Source: Gorsachius magnificus (taxonomy: Eukaryota > Chordata > Aves > Pelecaniformes > Ardeidae). From it: a stretch of DNA of 64,000 nucleotides. A model generated the notes under the pieces. The model was not told the origin of the DNA. It made no database searches and saw only the letters and a list, made by a program, of their open reading frames with translations. The DNA is taken from the NCBI GenBank assembly GCA_034008185.1, contig CM067087.1, positions 42,364,590-42,428,589 on the forward strand, in the 5' to 3' direction. Position numbers and translations under genes: made by a program. Positions 1-12,786 of the stretch are shown here, piece after piece; the stretch's first letter is position 1, and every line of letters begins with the position of its first letter.

Positions 1-649
1 TTCACTCTAGTGATACGGTGTCAAATTCAATCTAGTATAAAATTCCACATCCTTTCAAAGGGAGGAAACCATTTTAATTTGTATTATCAGCAACTGAACT
101 TTCCCTTTCATCCTTTTGCTGACTGCACAACTAGATGGGGCTGGGAAGTTCATACACAAAGTCTACCAGACATCACTGAAAGACAGGGCTATTCTAGGAA
201 TCACTTAAAATTAATTTCCTTTTCATTATCATACATTAAAATAGGGAGAACTGATGTGCCCAATTGCAGGTAAAAATCAAGAAAGCTGTTGCTCAGAGTT
301 GCAGTAATTATCAGTAACGCGTTGCATTTCAGTAGCAGGTCTATGCTGGTTAAAAACAGTCTGATGCATCTTAGTGCTGCTCTTGCTCTGATTATTTATG
401 TGTGATTGATCATCTTAAAACATCAGGTATAGACGGATATCTTGTTAATGCTGGGTGTAGTGCTCCCTGAGAGATTACGTCTGTCCTGGAGGCTTTGACA
501 ATTGCTTTTGAAGCCATTGGAAGGACCAAAATATATGTTCGATTCAACACCTATGTGACCTAATGGAAACTAATGGACTGTATTTGTACATAGAGTGAAG
601 TGTATTTATGGACTTTCTTGTAAGAGGACCTTTAGCTATGAGGTGGATA
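1..649. other. Unique AT-rich non-coding sequence
   Basis: No repeat, exon or RNA gene is recognisable here. The short open frame at 10-273 on the plus strand resembles no protein I know and has no splice-site context. Composition is ordinary for an avian intergenic or intronic region. Confidence 0.5.
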
Positions 650-1640
650 AAGTGTGGTAGCAACAGCAGAAATAAATGTAGGCCCGGTTTATGCTTATTT
701 TATCAGTTGCAATAGCAGTTGTTGGATGATGCTGTCAGGCATGACCCTTGCTGGCTGCTCTGGTGGCTGTACCACTGACTGCTCCCCTGGCTCTGGATGC
801 AGCCTGGACGCTGATAAAGAGCCGTTCAGCACAGTCATCTCGCGTATGCAGTATATTTCCAACAGCGGTGTGCCAGGAAAATGAAGTTGTGCTCTCTACC
901 CCTTCTGGCGCACAAAAGACAGCAGTGTTTCGCAGGGGCAGGCTTCAGCTGTGCTACTGAGGCGATGCCGACAGACACTCGCTGTATAATTTTTCTGGTG
1001 CTAATTTTCCTTGTTCAAGCAGTCAAGAAGCTACAGGGGCATAAAATGCTTTCCACGCCCTGTTGGCAGCATTTGAGCTGCTCTGCTCTGGCGAAGGTGC
1101 TGGTGATCCTGCACCTATCGACCGTGCTGGGGAGCTGCCTCTGCCGCTCGCCTTCGTTCTGGAGAGGGCAGTGAGGGCTGCCCGTGTGGGGCTGGGGTGA
1201 GGTGAAGAGCATTTTGGATAACTGTCCAGCATGCTTGAGCAGAGAGGGGGAGATGGCTGCGAATCACAGCTTTAAAGATGCTAAGTGCTTAAACTGAAAA
1301 AAAATACAGAAGGGCTTGCTCCTTTTCAAGGAGTGGTCTTTGCTGTGATAGCAAAAATAATATTAAATGCAAAGGAGCAGGGGATTGCTCAGAAACTTCA
1401 GCTGGTGGAAGTTTGCAAAAAACTTTGGAGATGGGAGAAGTGGTGTGGGGACAGGAAGAATGAGGAGAAGAAACCCTACGGCAGTTGTACCTATAATATG
1501 CCGAGACAGATGGCTCTTTGCCGGAAAGTGCTCCAGTGAGCTCAGTGTATGGGTGGGTTTTGCCCCCACTGCACAGTCCTTAGCCACTCTGCTAAGGTTT
1601 AGCTGCCGCTACAGGGCTCCAAACTGTAGGTAAAGTGCAG
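650..1640. other. GC- and CpG-richer patch in AT-rich surroundings
   Basis: This stretch is visibly richer in G, C and CpG than the flanks, for example around 838-845, 960-985 and 1087-1155. Higher GC removes stop codons, so several overlapping open frames of 65-97 codons occur on both strands (plus 654-884, 748-960, 881-1174; minus 1015-1212, 1592-1855). None matches a protein family I recognise. The overlap on both strands argues that these frames come from composition and not from coding. It could be a weak CpG island, a decayed repeat or an unrecognised exon; the sequence alone does not decide. Confidence 0.35.
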
Positions 1641-4600
1641 GTATTATCCGTAGTGAAAGAGAGGAGGAGGATTAGGCAGGCTGGGACAAAAGCTCGCATG
1701 TCCCATTGAGCTGCAGTTAAGCAGAGAGGCTCATATAGGCTATGAGGGCATGAACCACTATGGGTGAAGGTAAAAACATCAGCCCCACCTGTCCCACACA
1801 AAATATGCTGAATGCTTTTTATTACACTTTTTTTTTTGGTAATTAAAATGAACACACCCGCACCAATGGGTGCGTGTTCAGGTCTCCTATATTATTTTCC
1901 CTGGCACACTGACTCCACAGCTCTGCCAAAAATAAAAAGAAGAGAAGCAAGCTTCACCTTTGTGTGTTTAAGTCTCCGCATAAGCAGTTCTGCTTTTTTT
2001 TTAAACTTATTTTCCTCCAATGAATTTTCTCCAGCAGTTTTGGAGATGTCACTTCTGTGCCTCAATACAGAAGAAAAACAGAAACATTTTCTGTGAGCAT
2101 GTGTTGCTTGAAAGTAATTTGTGGTCTAGCGAGCTTGGCTGTGGCATGGCTTCAAGCTGCACAACTCTTGATCCCATTGATTTTAGATGCTGGCCACAAT
2201 TCTTTGCAGCCCTGGTTCTCGCAGGCTGGCTACATGCAGCTCCGTTGTGGAGTTTGTTTCATTTTCAGCCCCATTTTGGGAGTTGATTCAAAGTTTGACA
2301 GTGAAACGCTAGTGCTCTCTGTTACCTGGATTGCTGAAGTTTAAGAGGAATGTGGCAGCACTTATTAAAAAGGGTCTCCAAACCCAAAAACTTACATTAG
2401 AACTAAGGCACTGAAAATGTATTCTCAACTTGTTACTAAATTTGTATATTTTCAGAAGTAATCCAGGAAAGGAGAAAATAAACTTACATTTTTAATGGAA
2501 TTATTGATTTTAGTTGTGTTGATATATGTCCATTAATCTACTACAACAAAATATTCATAAAGACTTAATTTTTAGGCCTCTTCTTTTTGTCTTCATTTAA
2601 ATGTCATGACAAGGTGATTTATGGGGCAGGGAAGGAACTTTAACAGTAAAATTATGTTGTGATGCCACCTCAAGAAGCAATACATCAAATACAAACAGTA
2701 TGCAAATTTTTCTTGTGCCTGCAACTTCATTATCTGTGAAAATCCATAAAAAGGTTATTTTCTCCTTATAGCTAAGGACTAAGAGACTTTACATTTTTAT
2801 GCACTTGAGAACTTCGATTCATCATCATCTTCACAGCATTCTGGACAAGATATTTAATAATAATAGTCTCCCAACATTTGTCTTAGCCTGTTGTTGAGAA
2901 ATGTTAATGACACTTCAGTAGTATTAAAAAATATTAGTAATTAACTGTGCTATTATAAAACAATTACATTTCCTACACATTCACAAATAGTTTTTTTAAA
3001 TATGTGTAGATGGTCCTTTTGTGTTCAGGCCTTCAGTATAATGTACATCAGGTGCGCTAAATATGCAATGTATGTTTGCATTCCTCGAGATGACTCAGTG
3101 AATGGGGCGTGATGTGGTGACCCTCCTGCTTTAGATAACAGGAAAATAGAGATAGGAAATATGGGCAAATAAGAATGAGTAGGCACATTTTGGGTACAGC
3201 TGAAATATGGTGTAGATAAATGTACACACTTGTGTGAGTCATCAAGATTATTTCTCCCTGAACTAGCCTTTTTTATATGGTTTTTTTTGAACTTCCAATA
3301 GACTCACTGTTCTTTATTACCATAATTACCTTAATTTCTGCCTGGAACTTTGAATTTGCAGTATGAGGGAACAATGCTACAGCACAGCCAAAGCGTGCTC
3401 TGCAGCATTGACTGATCCTGACAAGTTCTGCTTTAGCCTCTGGCTGCTGTTTATGGTCTCTTCCGTTCATTTATCGTAATATAATCACTGTGGTAGTGTC
3501 ACTGCAATTTTAGGGAAGGCTTCTATTTCTGAATTTAAAAAAGAGGTTTTTAGCATGTATTTTGAGGACCAGGAAGATTAAGGCATAGTAGGCAGCCAGG
3601 AACTTGGGAGAAATGTTGCTATGTTGACTGCAGTTGGTGCTGTTCAGCATACTTAGAGGAATGCTAATTTAGCGTATTATGTGTTTATGATGATTTAAGA
3701 CTGCTGGTACCATAAATGGTGATGTCTTTTGGTGGTGTTGAGTTTTCTACCAGAATCTGTCTCTGCAATCATTAAGGCATCATAGGAAAAGAGATGGGTT
3801 AGGGACAGAGCTATTGGTTTGGGCTCATCTTGGCTGCTAGGTCAGAGGGAGATGAAGGTTGGTGGGGAAAACACTAGAGAAACTTCCAGTTGTGAACATC
3901 TGCAACAGAAGCAGCCAGTGCCAAAGAGGCAATTGAATCTTTGACATTAATACTGGCAGGTTGTGTTTAACTGCCACAAGGAGGTTAAGAGGAGGTTATA
4001 ATCGCATGTAAAACGTTAGGAATATATTAAATACCAGATTTGTGCCACGATTCTATGGAGCACAGTAGTGCTAAAAGAACTTTCAGGCTTCAATTAACAA
4101 GCAGTATGGAGAATAAGAAGAAACAGATTTAAGAGGAAAGCCCTAGGTGAAAATAGAAGATGCATTTTGTACAAATTGCAAGCCATCTAATAATGCCAGC
4201 TTTTTAATTGCTTCAAAATATGGTACATTTGCATTATTAGGTTGGAGCCATATGTTCTTCATGGGACCTGATAGTCAATATATTAATTTATGTGCCTTAT
4301 TCCAGAAAATGAAGTAAACAGTTCTACTTATCATTTATTCATTAGCATTTATTGCGGAAGACTTGATCAGCTGTCTTTCTGTTTTTCAGTGAATTTTGAT
4401 TTTAAGCTTCTTTCAAAGCATACTGCTCAGTATTTCTGCTGAGCACTTTGAGACGTGGTATATGTGGTGCCATGGCTTGTGGTTCCCAAGCGGGTTGTCT
4501 TCAAATCTCAATGAATTTTTCATTTGCTTGCAGGTTTCTTGAATCCTTGCAGGCAAGACAGAAGTTTCTGTCTACTTTAAGACAGCACAGAGACTGAATT

Positions 4601-4860
4601 TTCTTGTTATGGAAAACTAAGTTTAATAGTCATTTGATCAAAAATAAGGGAAATGTTCCTTAAGGAGAAGACCTTGGTATTCTTCGTTATTTGTATTCTT
4701 GAAAGACAACAGGGAGAGAGATATGTTTCATGCATTATTATTATAATTTTTTTTTTAAATTTCTGAGTATTCATCCCTTTTCTAGCTGTGACAGCTTTCT
4801 CATCAGATTGGTTAAGAACTAACATCATCTATGGAAAGTGAGTCTCTCCTTCCACTGAAC
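1641..4860. other. Unique AT-rich non-coding sequence
   Basis: No mobile element or gene is recognisable. A perfect ATTTGCAT octamer (POU-domain binding consensus) lies at 4227-4234 next to a TTATTAGG stretch, but such 8-mers are expected by chance in AT-rich DNA. Short poly-T and poly-A runs occur at about 1827-1838 and 4748-4757. Confidence 0.45.
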
Positions 4861-7800
4861 ACAGTTTTTGGGGGGTGGGAAATCCAGAAACGGTCTCGTG
4901 AAGACAAATACTGTACACATTGCACTCTGTAGTATAAACTATTCAATGTCTGCTAGGTTTGGTAAATTTGTGGCCTCATTCTGCAGTGATGCAGGGACTA
5001 AGCCTTTTAGTGCTCAAAGGCATTGGCTGCGATTGCTGGTTATATCCGTGGTGGTCGGACGTGTTTATGAGCAGGTGCACATCCTAATGCAGAGGGTTTC
5101 AGATAGATGGTGAACTCTTGTTGTCTTGCCTGTTCAAATTAGGTTGTTGGTTAATGGGTTATTTTATGAATATGGTTGTTTAAATGTGTGTTTAATCAAA
5201 GTGTAGAAAGCCTAACCTATCAAGCTCCAGTGAAGAAGACATCCTGGCTTGGGCGCTGTTGTAAGATAATTAATTTTGTACTTCACATGATGTTGTAGCT
5301 CTTCAGCATACTGACAGCTGTGGCCTTTTGCTCACGTAAGGTGGATCTGGAGTCTGACCCTTGGCGATAAATTCTGTGTCGGTGTGGTCATGACTTTTTA
5401 TGCCTAAATTCTCTAACCGTTCTGCCCAGATGAACTAAAAGCATTAAACTCTTAAAAAAATTGTAGCAATTATGCAAGAAATACCAATAAATAATGCATG
5501 AGAATAAATATATTAAATTAAACCACTTTAGATGAGATGGAAGCCAGTTAATGATGTGTGTGCTGTAGAGCAGTGCAGTTGTATGAACACATAGTGTTTG
5601 AGATCTACATCCGTAACGAACAATGCAATCTGTTACATTTGAAGTTGATGAATTTGAATTCATTTGTTTATAACTTTCTTTTGCAGAGGCAGTCTAATTT
5701 TCTGATGTTAGAGCAAGTTCATGGTACTATATGTAAACATTAAAAAAATTAATCAGATGGTATTAGATTTGTTGAAGTAAACAAACCTCAGTGATAATCA
5801 TGGGATATTATGGATTTCTGATAACTTCGATCAGTTAAATTTAGTTCAATGTTGTGGAGCTCATTACTGAAAAGAAAATGGTGATTTATTCTATGAGAGG
5901 TTATCCTAGCTTAGGACAGATCCCTAGATGTCCCTTGTAGATAGTATCTGGTGAGGAAATCGTAAGAAACTGGACATATTACTGGTAGGCAGAAAGTGAT
6001 AGACTAAAGTACACCTACACCTGGAAGTCACGCCAGCTTCCCCAGTACATTTTGTATTGATTCGAATTGACCTGTACACACATTGCAATGCTCCTCAGAG
6101 TCTTAGAGGAAATAAGGCTGGAAGACATCCTAAATCTCTCCCAAATTTGTAATAGAGATGTAAGTCTTTGTGTTCTTAACTCTCCTCACAATTAGAGAAT
6201 TTCTCCCAACTCTGTCCACGCAATTTACGCCTGTCAGTCTTGAGGTGAGGAACCATGCTCAGAAAGGCTTTTATCTTAATTAGTGAGGAAAAAACAGCTG
6301 GAAAGTAGAACAGACTCTGCAAAATAAATTATGATATTGCTATCAGGTATTAGAAAATATGTTTTATTGCACTGATTTTTTTATTGCACTGGCTTTTTTG
6401 AAAGCTCAGAGAAATCCCTGTGAAGTCCTGTGTCTGGATGCAGCATTTCACGAGCGTGTAAGCTGATGACTGAGGAGTGTGCAAAAAGAGACAGAGTCTG
6501 TTGGAAGGAGAAAGTTGGGAAGAAGGATGATGGATGAGGTTCTGGGAGGATGAAGGGAAGTTTAACTGTTGAGTTTATCCTTTCTGGGCTTTCCCATCAA
6601 GCCCTCCAGAAGACAACACTTTAGAAGCACAAGCTTTCTTCTGTCCTATGAAAATACTTGATATTTTAAAAAAAGTTCTAATTTCACACTGATATGAGAT
6701 GGAAACTGAAAAATTAACTCATTGTAAAAGCTTAAAATCTCACAGTGAGAAAACCTGATAGATCTATGGGAGAGAGTTTCGGGTCCATCTTAGCTGGTCT
6801 AATGCAAATCAGACCTTTCCACTTGGGTCTTCCTTTTTCCAGTGACAGCCATAGCCACCAGACCATCTCTCCCTATTGCTGCAGAGCTGGCCCATTTTTA
6901 CTGCATCCCAGCAAAATGGGCTGTCTGGAGCAGCATGGTCCTGCTCAGGAATCCCCCTGAGATGTAGGAAACTAACTTCCAGAGATGGGGTCTGATTTAG
7001 GCATGTCGTTTTCCCTGTCTAATGGGGAGGATGCTTTAATCACTGTGCTGGTTTGACACATTTTAGGTCATCTCTGCCTTTCTGTCTCTATCTTGTTTTA
7101 AGAAAAAAAATATTTTCTAGAATTGGAAAATATTTTTTAACAATTTTTGTGGAAACTGGCATGTGCATGTTAAAAAGCCTTGGTGTCAACAAATCATTGT
7201 TTTCCAAAAAAAAGTGATTTTTCTATGCGTATAATCAACCTATCTTTTATTATTAATAATACTTTATAGTATAAGTATCTGTCTGCTTACAGGGCAGTCC
7301 ATGGGCAGCTGAGAATGCCTCTGACCTGCAATTCATGGTAGGCCAGGTTTGAACATGTGCCTTAGAGATGAAAGGCTAAGTGCTCAGTTACTAATCTCCT
7401 AAACCTTTCAGTTAGCTTTATAATCAGTTTGCTTTATAATGCCATCAAATAGAAGCATGTAATCGTCATTATTAAATGCAACAATATTATTAAAATACCA
7501 TTAATTTCTTATAAACCATAATACCAATTGATTCAGTTTAGAAAAAAATTATGAATTAACATGCTTATTTTTCTGCTCTTTCCTTATCACACAGCAAAAA
7601 ATATTGTTAGTATTTCTCCAGCTTGTGTAACGACTAAATTTGATGGTTAATAATTAATCTTCCCCCCCCACCCCTGAAGAGCACAGATTCCACATCAATG
7701 CATTATACTATCTTAGTGTTTACCTTCTGAGATGTGCTGCACCCAGAAGTGCTGGGTGAATGCCAGGCTGGAGGAATTCTGCTGGTCTTCCCCTGCAAGG

Positions 7801-8653
7801 GAGGGACTGCATGGTGGACGGGGCAGCGTTACTCCCGTTGTCCCCCCGATAAATCAAAGCTACTGCCTGTGCTGATCAAGGCTAGGGGTGCCATGATGCC
7901 ACCTGCACTTGGCTGCACCTCATGAGTGCTGTGACTTAGATCTGTATTTTGCACCTGTGATAAATGTAGGTGGTCACTGAAATCCAGGTATAGAGAGGAA
8001 AGAATTAATGTAAGTAACAAATGACTTTAAATTTTTTTAATTGCACATTCATATGCAGTATTAATAATTTCTAAGTACCCACAAGGGAATTTTAAAATTT
8101 CTCCTAAGTGCAGTGAAGGAAAAAACCCTTCAATGCCCTTATTACATACGCTGAAGTGCTGTTAGTGTGACAGTCAACCGAGCAAATGGGAGTGGCTTTA
8201 AAAGGAATATGTCATTTTACTTCACCTGCAATGAAAAATGGGGAGTGAGGGTAAAATAAATAGGGCTAGAACAGAAATGGGAAGATCTGGTTCATATTGT
8301 GGCATAGAAAAACATAAATTCTTTGAGATACTGAAGAAGTTTTGCAGATCAAGATGCTGGAAGGGAACCATTCCTGCACCAGTTTGACTATTTTGTATAA
8401 GTTTTAGTCTGAAGTTGAAAAGTCTGGTACATTTGAGAAGGGAGCAGGGCTTGTGCCTCTGTAATGCAAAATAGAAGTGGGCTGTTCATCATTAGCCTCA
8501 GAAGAAGTATATTTTAATGGTAGGCTGATTTTTCTGTATATTATATAAAGTCCCTCTTTTTCAAGAATTAGAAATGGGAAAATGTTCTGTTAAATGACAC
8601 TGAAATATTTAACCCATTTTCAGAGAAGAACAAACACTTAAAATAAAAAAAGT
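4861..8653. other. Unique AT-rich non-coding sequence with a TAAT-dense block
   Basis: Nothing in this stretch looks like an exon or a dispersed repeat. Between about 7420 and 7560 the sequence is dense in TAAT/ATTA cores (homeodomain-type sites) and low in simple repeats, which is the look of some conserved non-coding elements. A short C run interrupts at 7664-7675. Confidence 0.35.
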
Positions 8654-8668
8654 AAAAAAAAAAAAAAA
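8654..8668 (+). repeat. Poly(A) homopolymer, 15 nt
   Basis: Uninterrupted run of A followed by a CACAACACC-type A/C stretch. It is not preceded by any recognisable retrotransposon or processed-pseudogene body, so it is annotated only as low complexity. Confidence 0.9.
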
Positions 8669-11013
8669 CACAACACCAGAAAAATCAGTAGCTGTCATGT
8701 CTCAGGTTTAAAGTTGTCCCTTTAAGGTGACCAATGATCTTTGGAAATTGAAGCATGGAGGAGTTATTATTAAAATGTTTATTGTTAAGCGCAATATGAT
8801 GGTACTTAATTGCTGTGTACTGATGGATATGCTGTGATACACACAAGGTTGTTTTCTGCCTCGAAGGGTAGAAGTCTGGAGCAGGAAATTTGAGCAGTGA
8901 ATTAAATAATTTATCCAGACCACCCCAGTGAGCTGCTGGGGAGCCGAAGGAGCCAGGTTTCCCACTGGGGAATGTATTCATGGATACTGGGGACATGGTG
9001 CTGCCTAAACCCCAGCAGCTGCATTTCTCCCCACCTAATGCCTTTTCATCAGAAGATGGCAGCAAAATCTTATGAACCATAACATTTGCTATCTTGCCTT
9101 TCTGTCATTAGGATAGCAGGGATGCTCCGAGGGGTCTGCTGGAGCCTGCTTTGACCTGACTTCCTTCTTCAGCCACCCCAGACAAAGCCTTTATTAGATC
9201 CTTATTCCGTACATATCGAAAGCAGTGGGCTGCATCCTTTCCCTTCTTTCATTTTACAGGACAGCTGCTATAAAGATCCTTTAACAGGGGCTCTTTTCAG
9301 ACTGCCTAGCAAAAGCAGACTCCAGAAGTGTCATTAACTCAGCTGGGAGCATGCAGGACCCCTGTTGCACCACGGTGCTGATGGGCTGATCTCACCCAAC
9401 TGGGGGAAGTTATGGAGCTTGGAGGGTCCCACTCGGGAGACCCTGGCCATGGTCAGGGCAGCTTTGTCCTTGTGGCATCGTGAAGTTGATGTCTTTGGAC
9501 AAGGCCTGATTCAGGCTTCTGTCCTCAGTTGGACTAACTCTGCTTTGGATGGTCTGCCTTTGGAGGGACCACTCAGGATGGACCATTCCTTGGCTGGTCC
9601 TTCCAAGCCCTCTGAGTGTGGTTTTGTGGATGGTCACCTGTGGGTGTCTGACTGTTCATGCCCTTGGCACAATGAGCCCAAGTGAGTGCTGAGCTTCATG
9701 CTAAGGTGTCAGGAGCCAAAACTCGGGTTTCTACATGCCACACTGGCTCTGGCCTCTGCTTTCCAGCCATCACACTATTTTGGTTAAATACTTAACATTG
9801 TGGTTTGGCATCTTGGTGTATATTTCCTCAATGTAGAGTACTTAAATGCTGCAAGGACTCTACTGTTGCGATGTGGATTCAGCTGGAGTAAGCACCAAAT
9901 ATTTGCTGGTTGCTTTAATCTCTTTAATCTATTCTTGGCTCATAGTTGCTTTTTGGGAACTGAGTGCTTATGTTAGAGCTAAGGCTTTCCTGGAGGGGTT
10001 TGGCTGAATACTCATGTCCATCTTTCTATAGAAAGAACATAACCAGAGGCACCATTCATTTCTCCTCCTACAGGAAAAACCAGCTGCACAGCCCTTACGT
10101 CTGCTCATGCTCCACAGAAGTGACATATGTTGACTTTTAATATATTTTAATAGGAAATAATAATTGTGTACACTAATGCCTAACAGTATCTTAAAAATAA
10201 TCATACGTGATTCATACGGGAGTCATGATTTGATATCAAAATTGCATAATTTTTTTAACCCATAAGGCTTTTAGATTAACTTCAAAAATAAGCATTGCAT
10301 TTCTATAAAGCATTCTGGGTATTTTCTCTCTAAAGAAGCATTTGTAATTTATGATCTGTAATTAGAACCCAATTTAATAATTACATGCCCTGCAAAGAAA
10401 TGTTTCTTGAGCGAGGCTTTGTTCTTATGCAGCTGCTGGAAACACAAAGATGTGGATTATAAGAAATAGTTCAGATGAAAATGAACTGGTGAGTGCAAAG
10501 TGATCAGAATTGCTGAATGAAGAGTATAGTTTGTCATATGGCCTTTGTAAAATATATGGCATCTAAAGAGGTGTATAAGCATGCATAGCATAAATCACTT
10601 TGGATGCAAAAAGATTCTTTTCTGTGACTGATTAATGACAAATTTTTATATGAAAATTAGCAAATCAAAGACATGTATGGTTTCTCTTCCCTCTAGGAAA
10701 TGCCAACACAAAAAACCCTTAGAACTAAAAATTCTGAAACAGTTTTACTACTGTTTCCTTCCTATGCTCAAAAGGATGCAGAAAACCTTTATCAACTGTA
10801 TTATTAACGTAAGTTAATTCAGAATCATTTGAGCCTTAAACAGGAATAATTTGAGACTGACCTGATGATGGATTAAAATTCTTCCCTCAATTATAAAGTT
10901 TAGCTAAAGAATCATATAGTCATTTTATTAACTACTTCTTCCAGGCATTATGGTACTTTGGAAATTACTTCATTTGTCGAAATTCATGGCAAAGGGTTTT
11001 TGTGGGTTTGTGG
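8669..11013. other. Unique sequence, GC-richer between about 8870 and 9700
   Basis: The middle of this stretch is less AT-rich and contains chance-like open frames on both strands (minus 8685-9080, 131 codons; plus 9365-9685, 106 codons; minus 9410-9637). I recognise none of them. A short open segment at 9160-9270 downstream of a pyrimidine-rich CTTCAG acceptor-like site is described in the findings. The remainder, 9700-11013, is AT-rich with no visible feature. Confidence 0.35.
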
Positions 11014-11030
11014 TTTTTTTTTTTTTTTTT
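11014..11030 (+). repeat. Poly(T) homopolymer, 17 nt, after a T/G-rich stretch
   Basis: Run of 17 T preceded by a T/G-only stretch from about 10996. Low-complexity DNA, likely length-polymorphic. Confidence 0.9.
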
Positions 11031-12230
11031 GGAAAAATGCCTGCATTGAGATGCATATAATACAGATACATATTTCTAGATTGCAGGATATGGTGTATAT
11101 GAATTGATCGTATAAAAAGGCCTATTTCTTGGTAAGATCTTCAGAGAACGCTGTGAAGTTTTAAATTTATAGAAATGGACAAAAAATGTGCTGCTGACTT
11201 CATTCAGTGTCTCCGTACATGCATTCTTCCCCTGTTATGTTTTATTGCTGAATAAAAGTGTTGAAAAAGGGATGGCATTGGACCCAGTTGATTAATAAAG
11301 GGCAAATAATTTATTTTAGAAAATTTAGCTGTTCCAGTTTTTCACTGAATGGTAATTGATTTCCTCTAAGTATAATTGCTCAGTGCCATTCATCATTTCA
11401 ACTGAGATGCCTTAGCATGTCAAGTCACCATGTAGGTCCTCTGAGCTGCAGGAGGTGTGGTCAGAGATGGACCATAGGGCAGTTGGCAGAGGTCAATGCA
11501 GATGTCTTAGCAGCTGCAGAGCCAAGCAGGACACGTGCACCAGGGTAAGAAAGCAGTTCAGTTGTGGTTTTCCAAGACTGCTGTATGCAGAGACAAGTGT
11601 GCAGGAAACTCACTTTAAGGACTAGTGCTTAAATGTGATTTAAAATATTAATGCAACCTCTTTTTCAGGCAGCAGGCCTTTCTTGAGCAAAACCAGATGC
11701 TGTACTCACTGGGGAGAAGAGGAGTCTCAGTTTGGGTTTGGAAGAATATGATAATGTTGAGAAGATTGATCTCACTGAGTCAAGTTCAGGATCTCAGCAG
11801 TTTTCTTCTGTTCTTTCTTCTTCAGATTTTAGAAAAGGAGATGTGCAGGGAGGGCAATCAGGTTTGTTTCCTTGCATCATATCATGTGCCAAGAAGTCAA
11901 ATGCCACAGATTTTTAGGCTGCTACCGCACCTTTTCCTGCACTTCAGAAGGTTAAAATTGAACTTGTTTTAAATGAAAAGCAAGAGCCCAAGCTAATAAA
12001 TCAAAGTAGATGTTACCTTGTGATTCATTATTAAAGCTTGATGTGTTCAGCCTGAATCTCCCTGACATGGGAATGGATTATTTGGCCTTTCCCTGGACCT
12101 CTGTCCACAGCTGCAGCTCTGGGCTTATGGTTGCCAATCCAAGTCTGTCTTGCAGCGACATGCTCAATTGCAGAGATAGACCCGCCCACACCTGAAGCAG
12201 TTTTTTGGCTGTTCCTGGTGTTTTTCATGA
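11031..12230. other. Unique non-coding sequence upstream of LTR-A
   Basis: No gene or repeat recognised. The last six bases, TCATGA at 12225-12230, form the 5' flank of the solo LTR and resemble the CTATGA that follows it, so they probably represent one copy of a degenerate target-site duplication. Confidence 0.45.
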
Positions 12231-12404
12231 TGTATTGGGGTTGCTTGGCAAGTTTGCTAGCTGGGAGGGGCTACAGGGGAGAACTCTGAGAGGAGCTGCC
12301 AGAAGCTTCCCCCATGTCTGCTAGAGCCAGCTGGCTGCAAGGCAGACCTGCCACTGGCCAAAAGCTGAGCCCATCAGTGACAGTGGTAGCACCTCTGTGA
12401 TAAC

Positions 12405-12413
12405 ATATTTAAG
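12405..12413 (+). promoter_or_regulatory. TATA-like box of LTR-A
   Basis: ATATTTAAG lies about 175 bp inside the LTR and is followed by the GC-rich transcribed part. It is the expected position for the U3 core promoter. Whether it is still active cannot be told from sequence. Confidence 0.5.
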
Positions 12414-12670
12414 AAAGGGTAAAAAATGCTGTGCAGCAGCTGGGAGAGGAAGAGTGAGAATGTGTGAGAGGAGCAGCCCTGCAGACCCCCAGGTCAGTGC
12501 AGCAGGAGGGGCTCCAGGCACCAGAGCAGATATTCTCCCACAGCCCCTGGTGCAGCCCATGCTGGGGCAGTCTGTCCCACTGCAGCCCAGGGGGTAGGGG
12601 GGCCCGGCCCCAGGGGAAGCCTGCACTGGAGCAGTCTGCTCCTGAAGGACTGCACCCTGTAGGAGGGATG

Positions 12671-12786
12671 GACCCACGCTGGAGCAGTTCATAAAGAACT
12701 GCAGCCTGTGGGAAGGACCCATGCTGGAGCAGCTCACGGAGGACTGTCTGCTGTGGGGGGACCCCATGCTGGAGCAGGGAGGAGTG
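12671..12786 (+). repeat. ~45-bp tandem repeat inside LTR-A
   Basis: Three successive units begin GACCCACGCTGGAGCAG (12671), GACCCATGCTGGAGCAG (12716) and GACCCCATGCTGGAGCAG (12760), spaced 45 and 44 bp. Earlier degenerate units with GGAGCAG or GGGGCAG occur from about 12520. The array is part of the LTR family and not a locus-specific satellite. Confidence 0.8.

Noticed and set aside
8654..8668. Poly(A) runs as tails of processed pseudogenes or SINEs
   Set aside because: No retrotransposed body is recognisable upstream of any of the A runs (8654, 22150, 23911, 63613) or antisense of the T runs.
9365..9685. 106-codon plus-strand frame in a GC-richer stretch
   Set aside because: Opposed by a 75-codon minus-strand frame, low protein-like quality (Trp/Gly/Pro-rich) and no known homologue.
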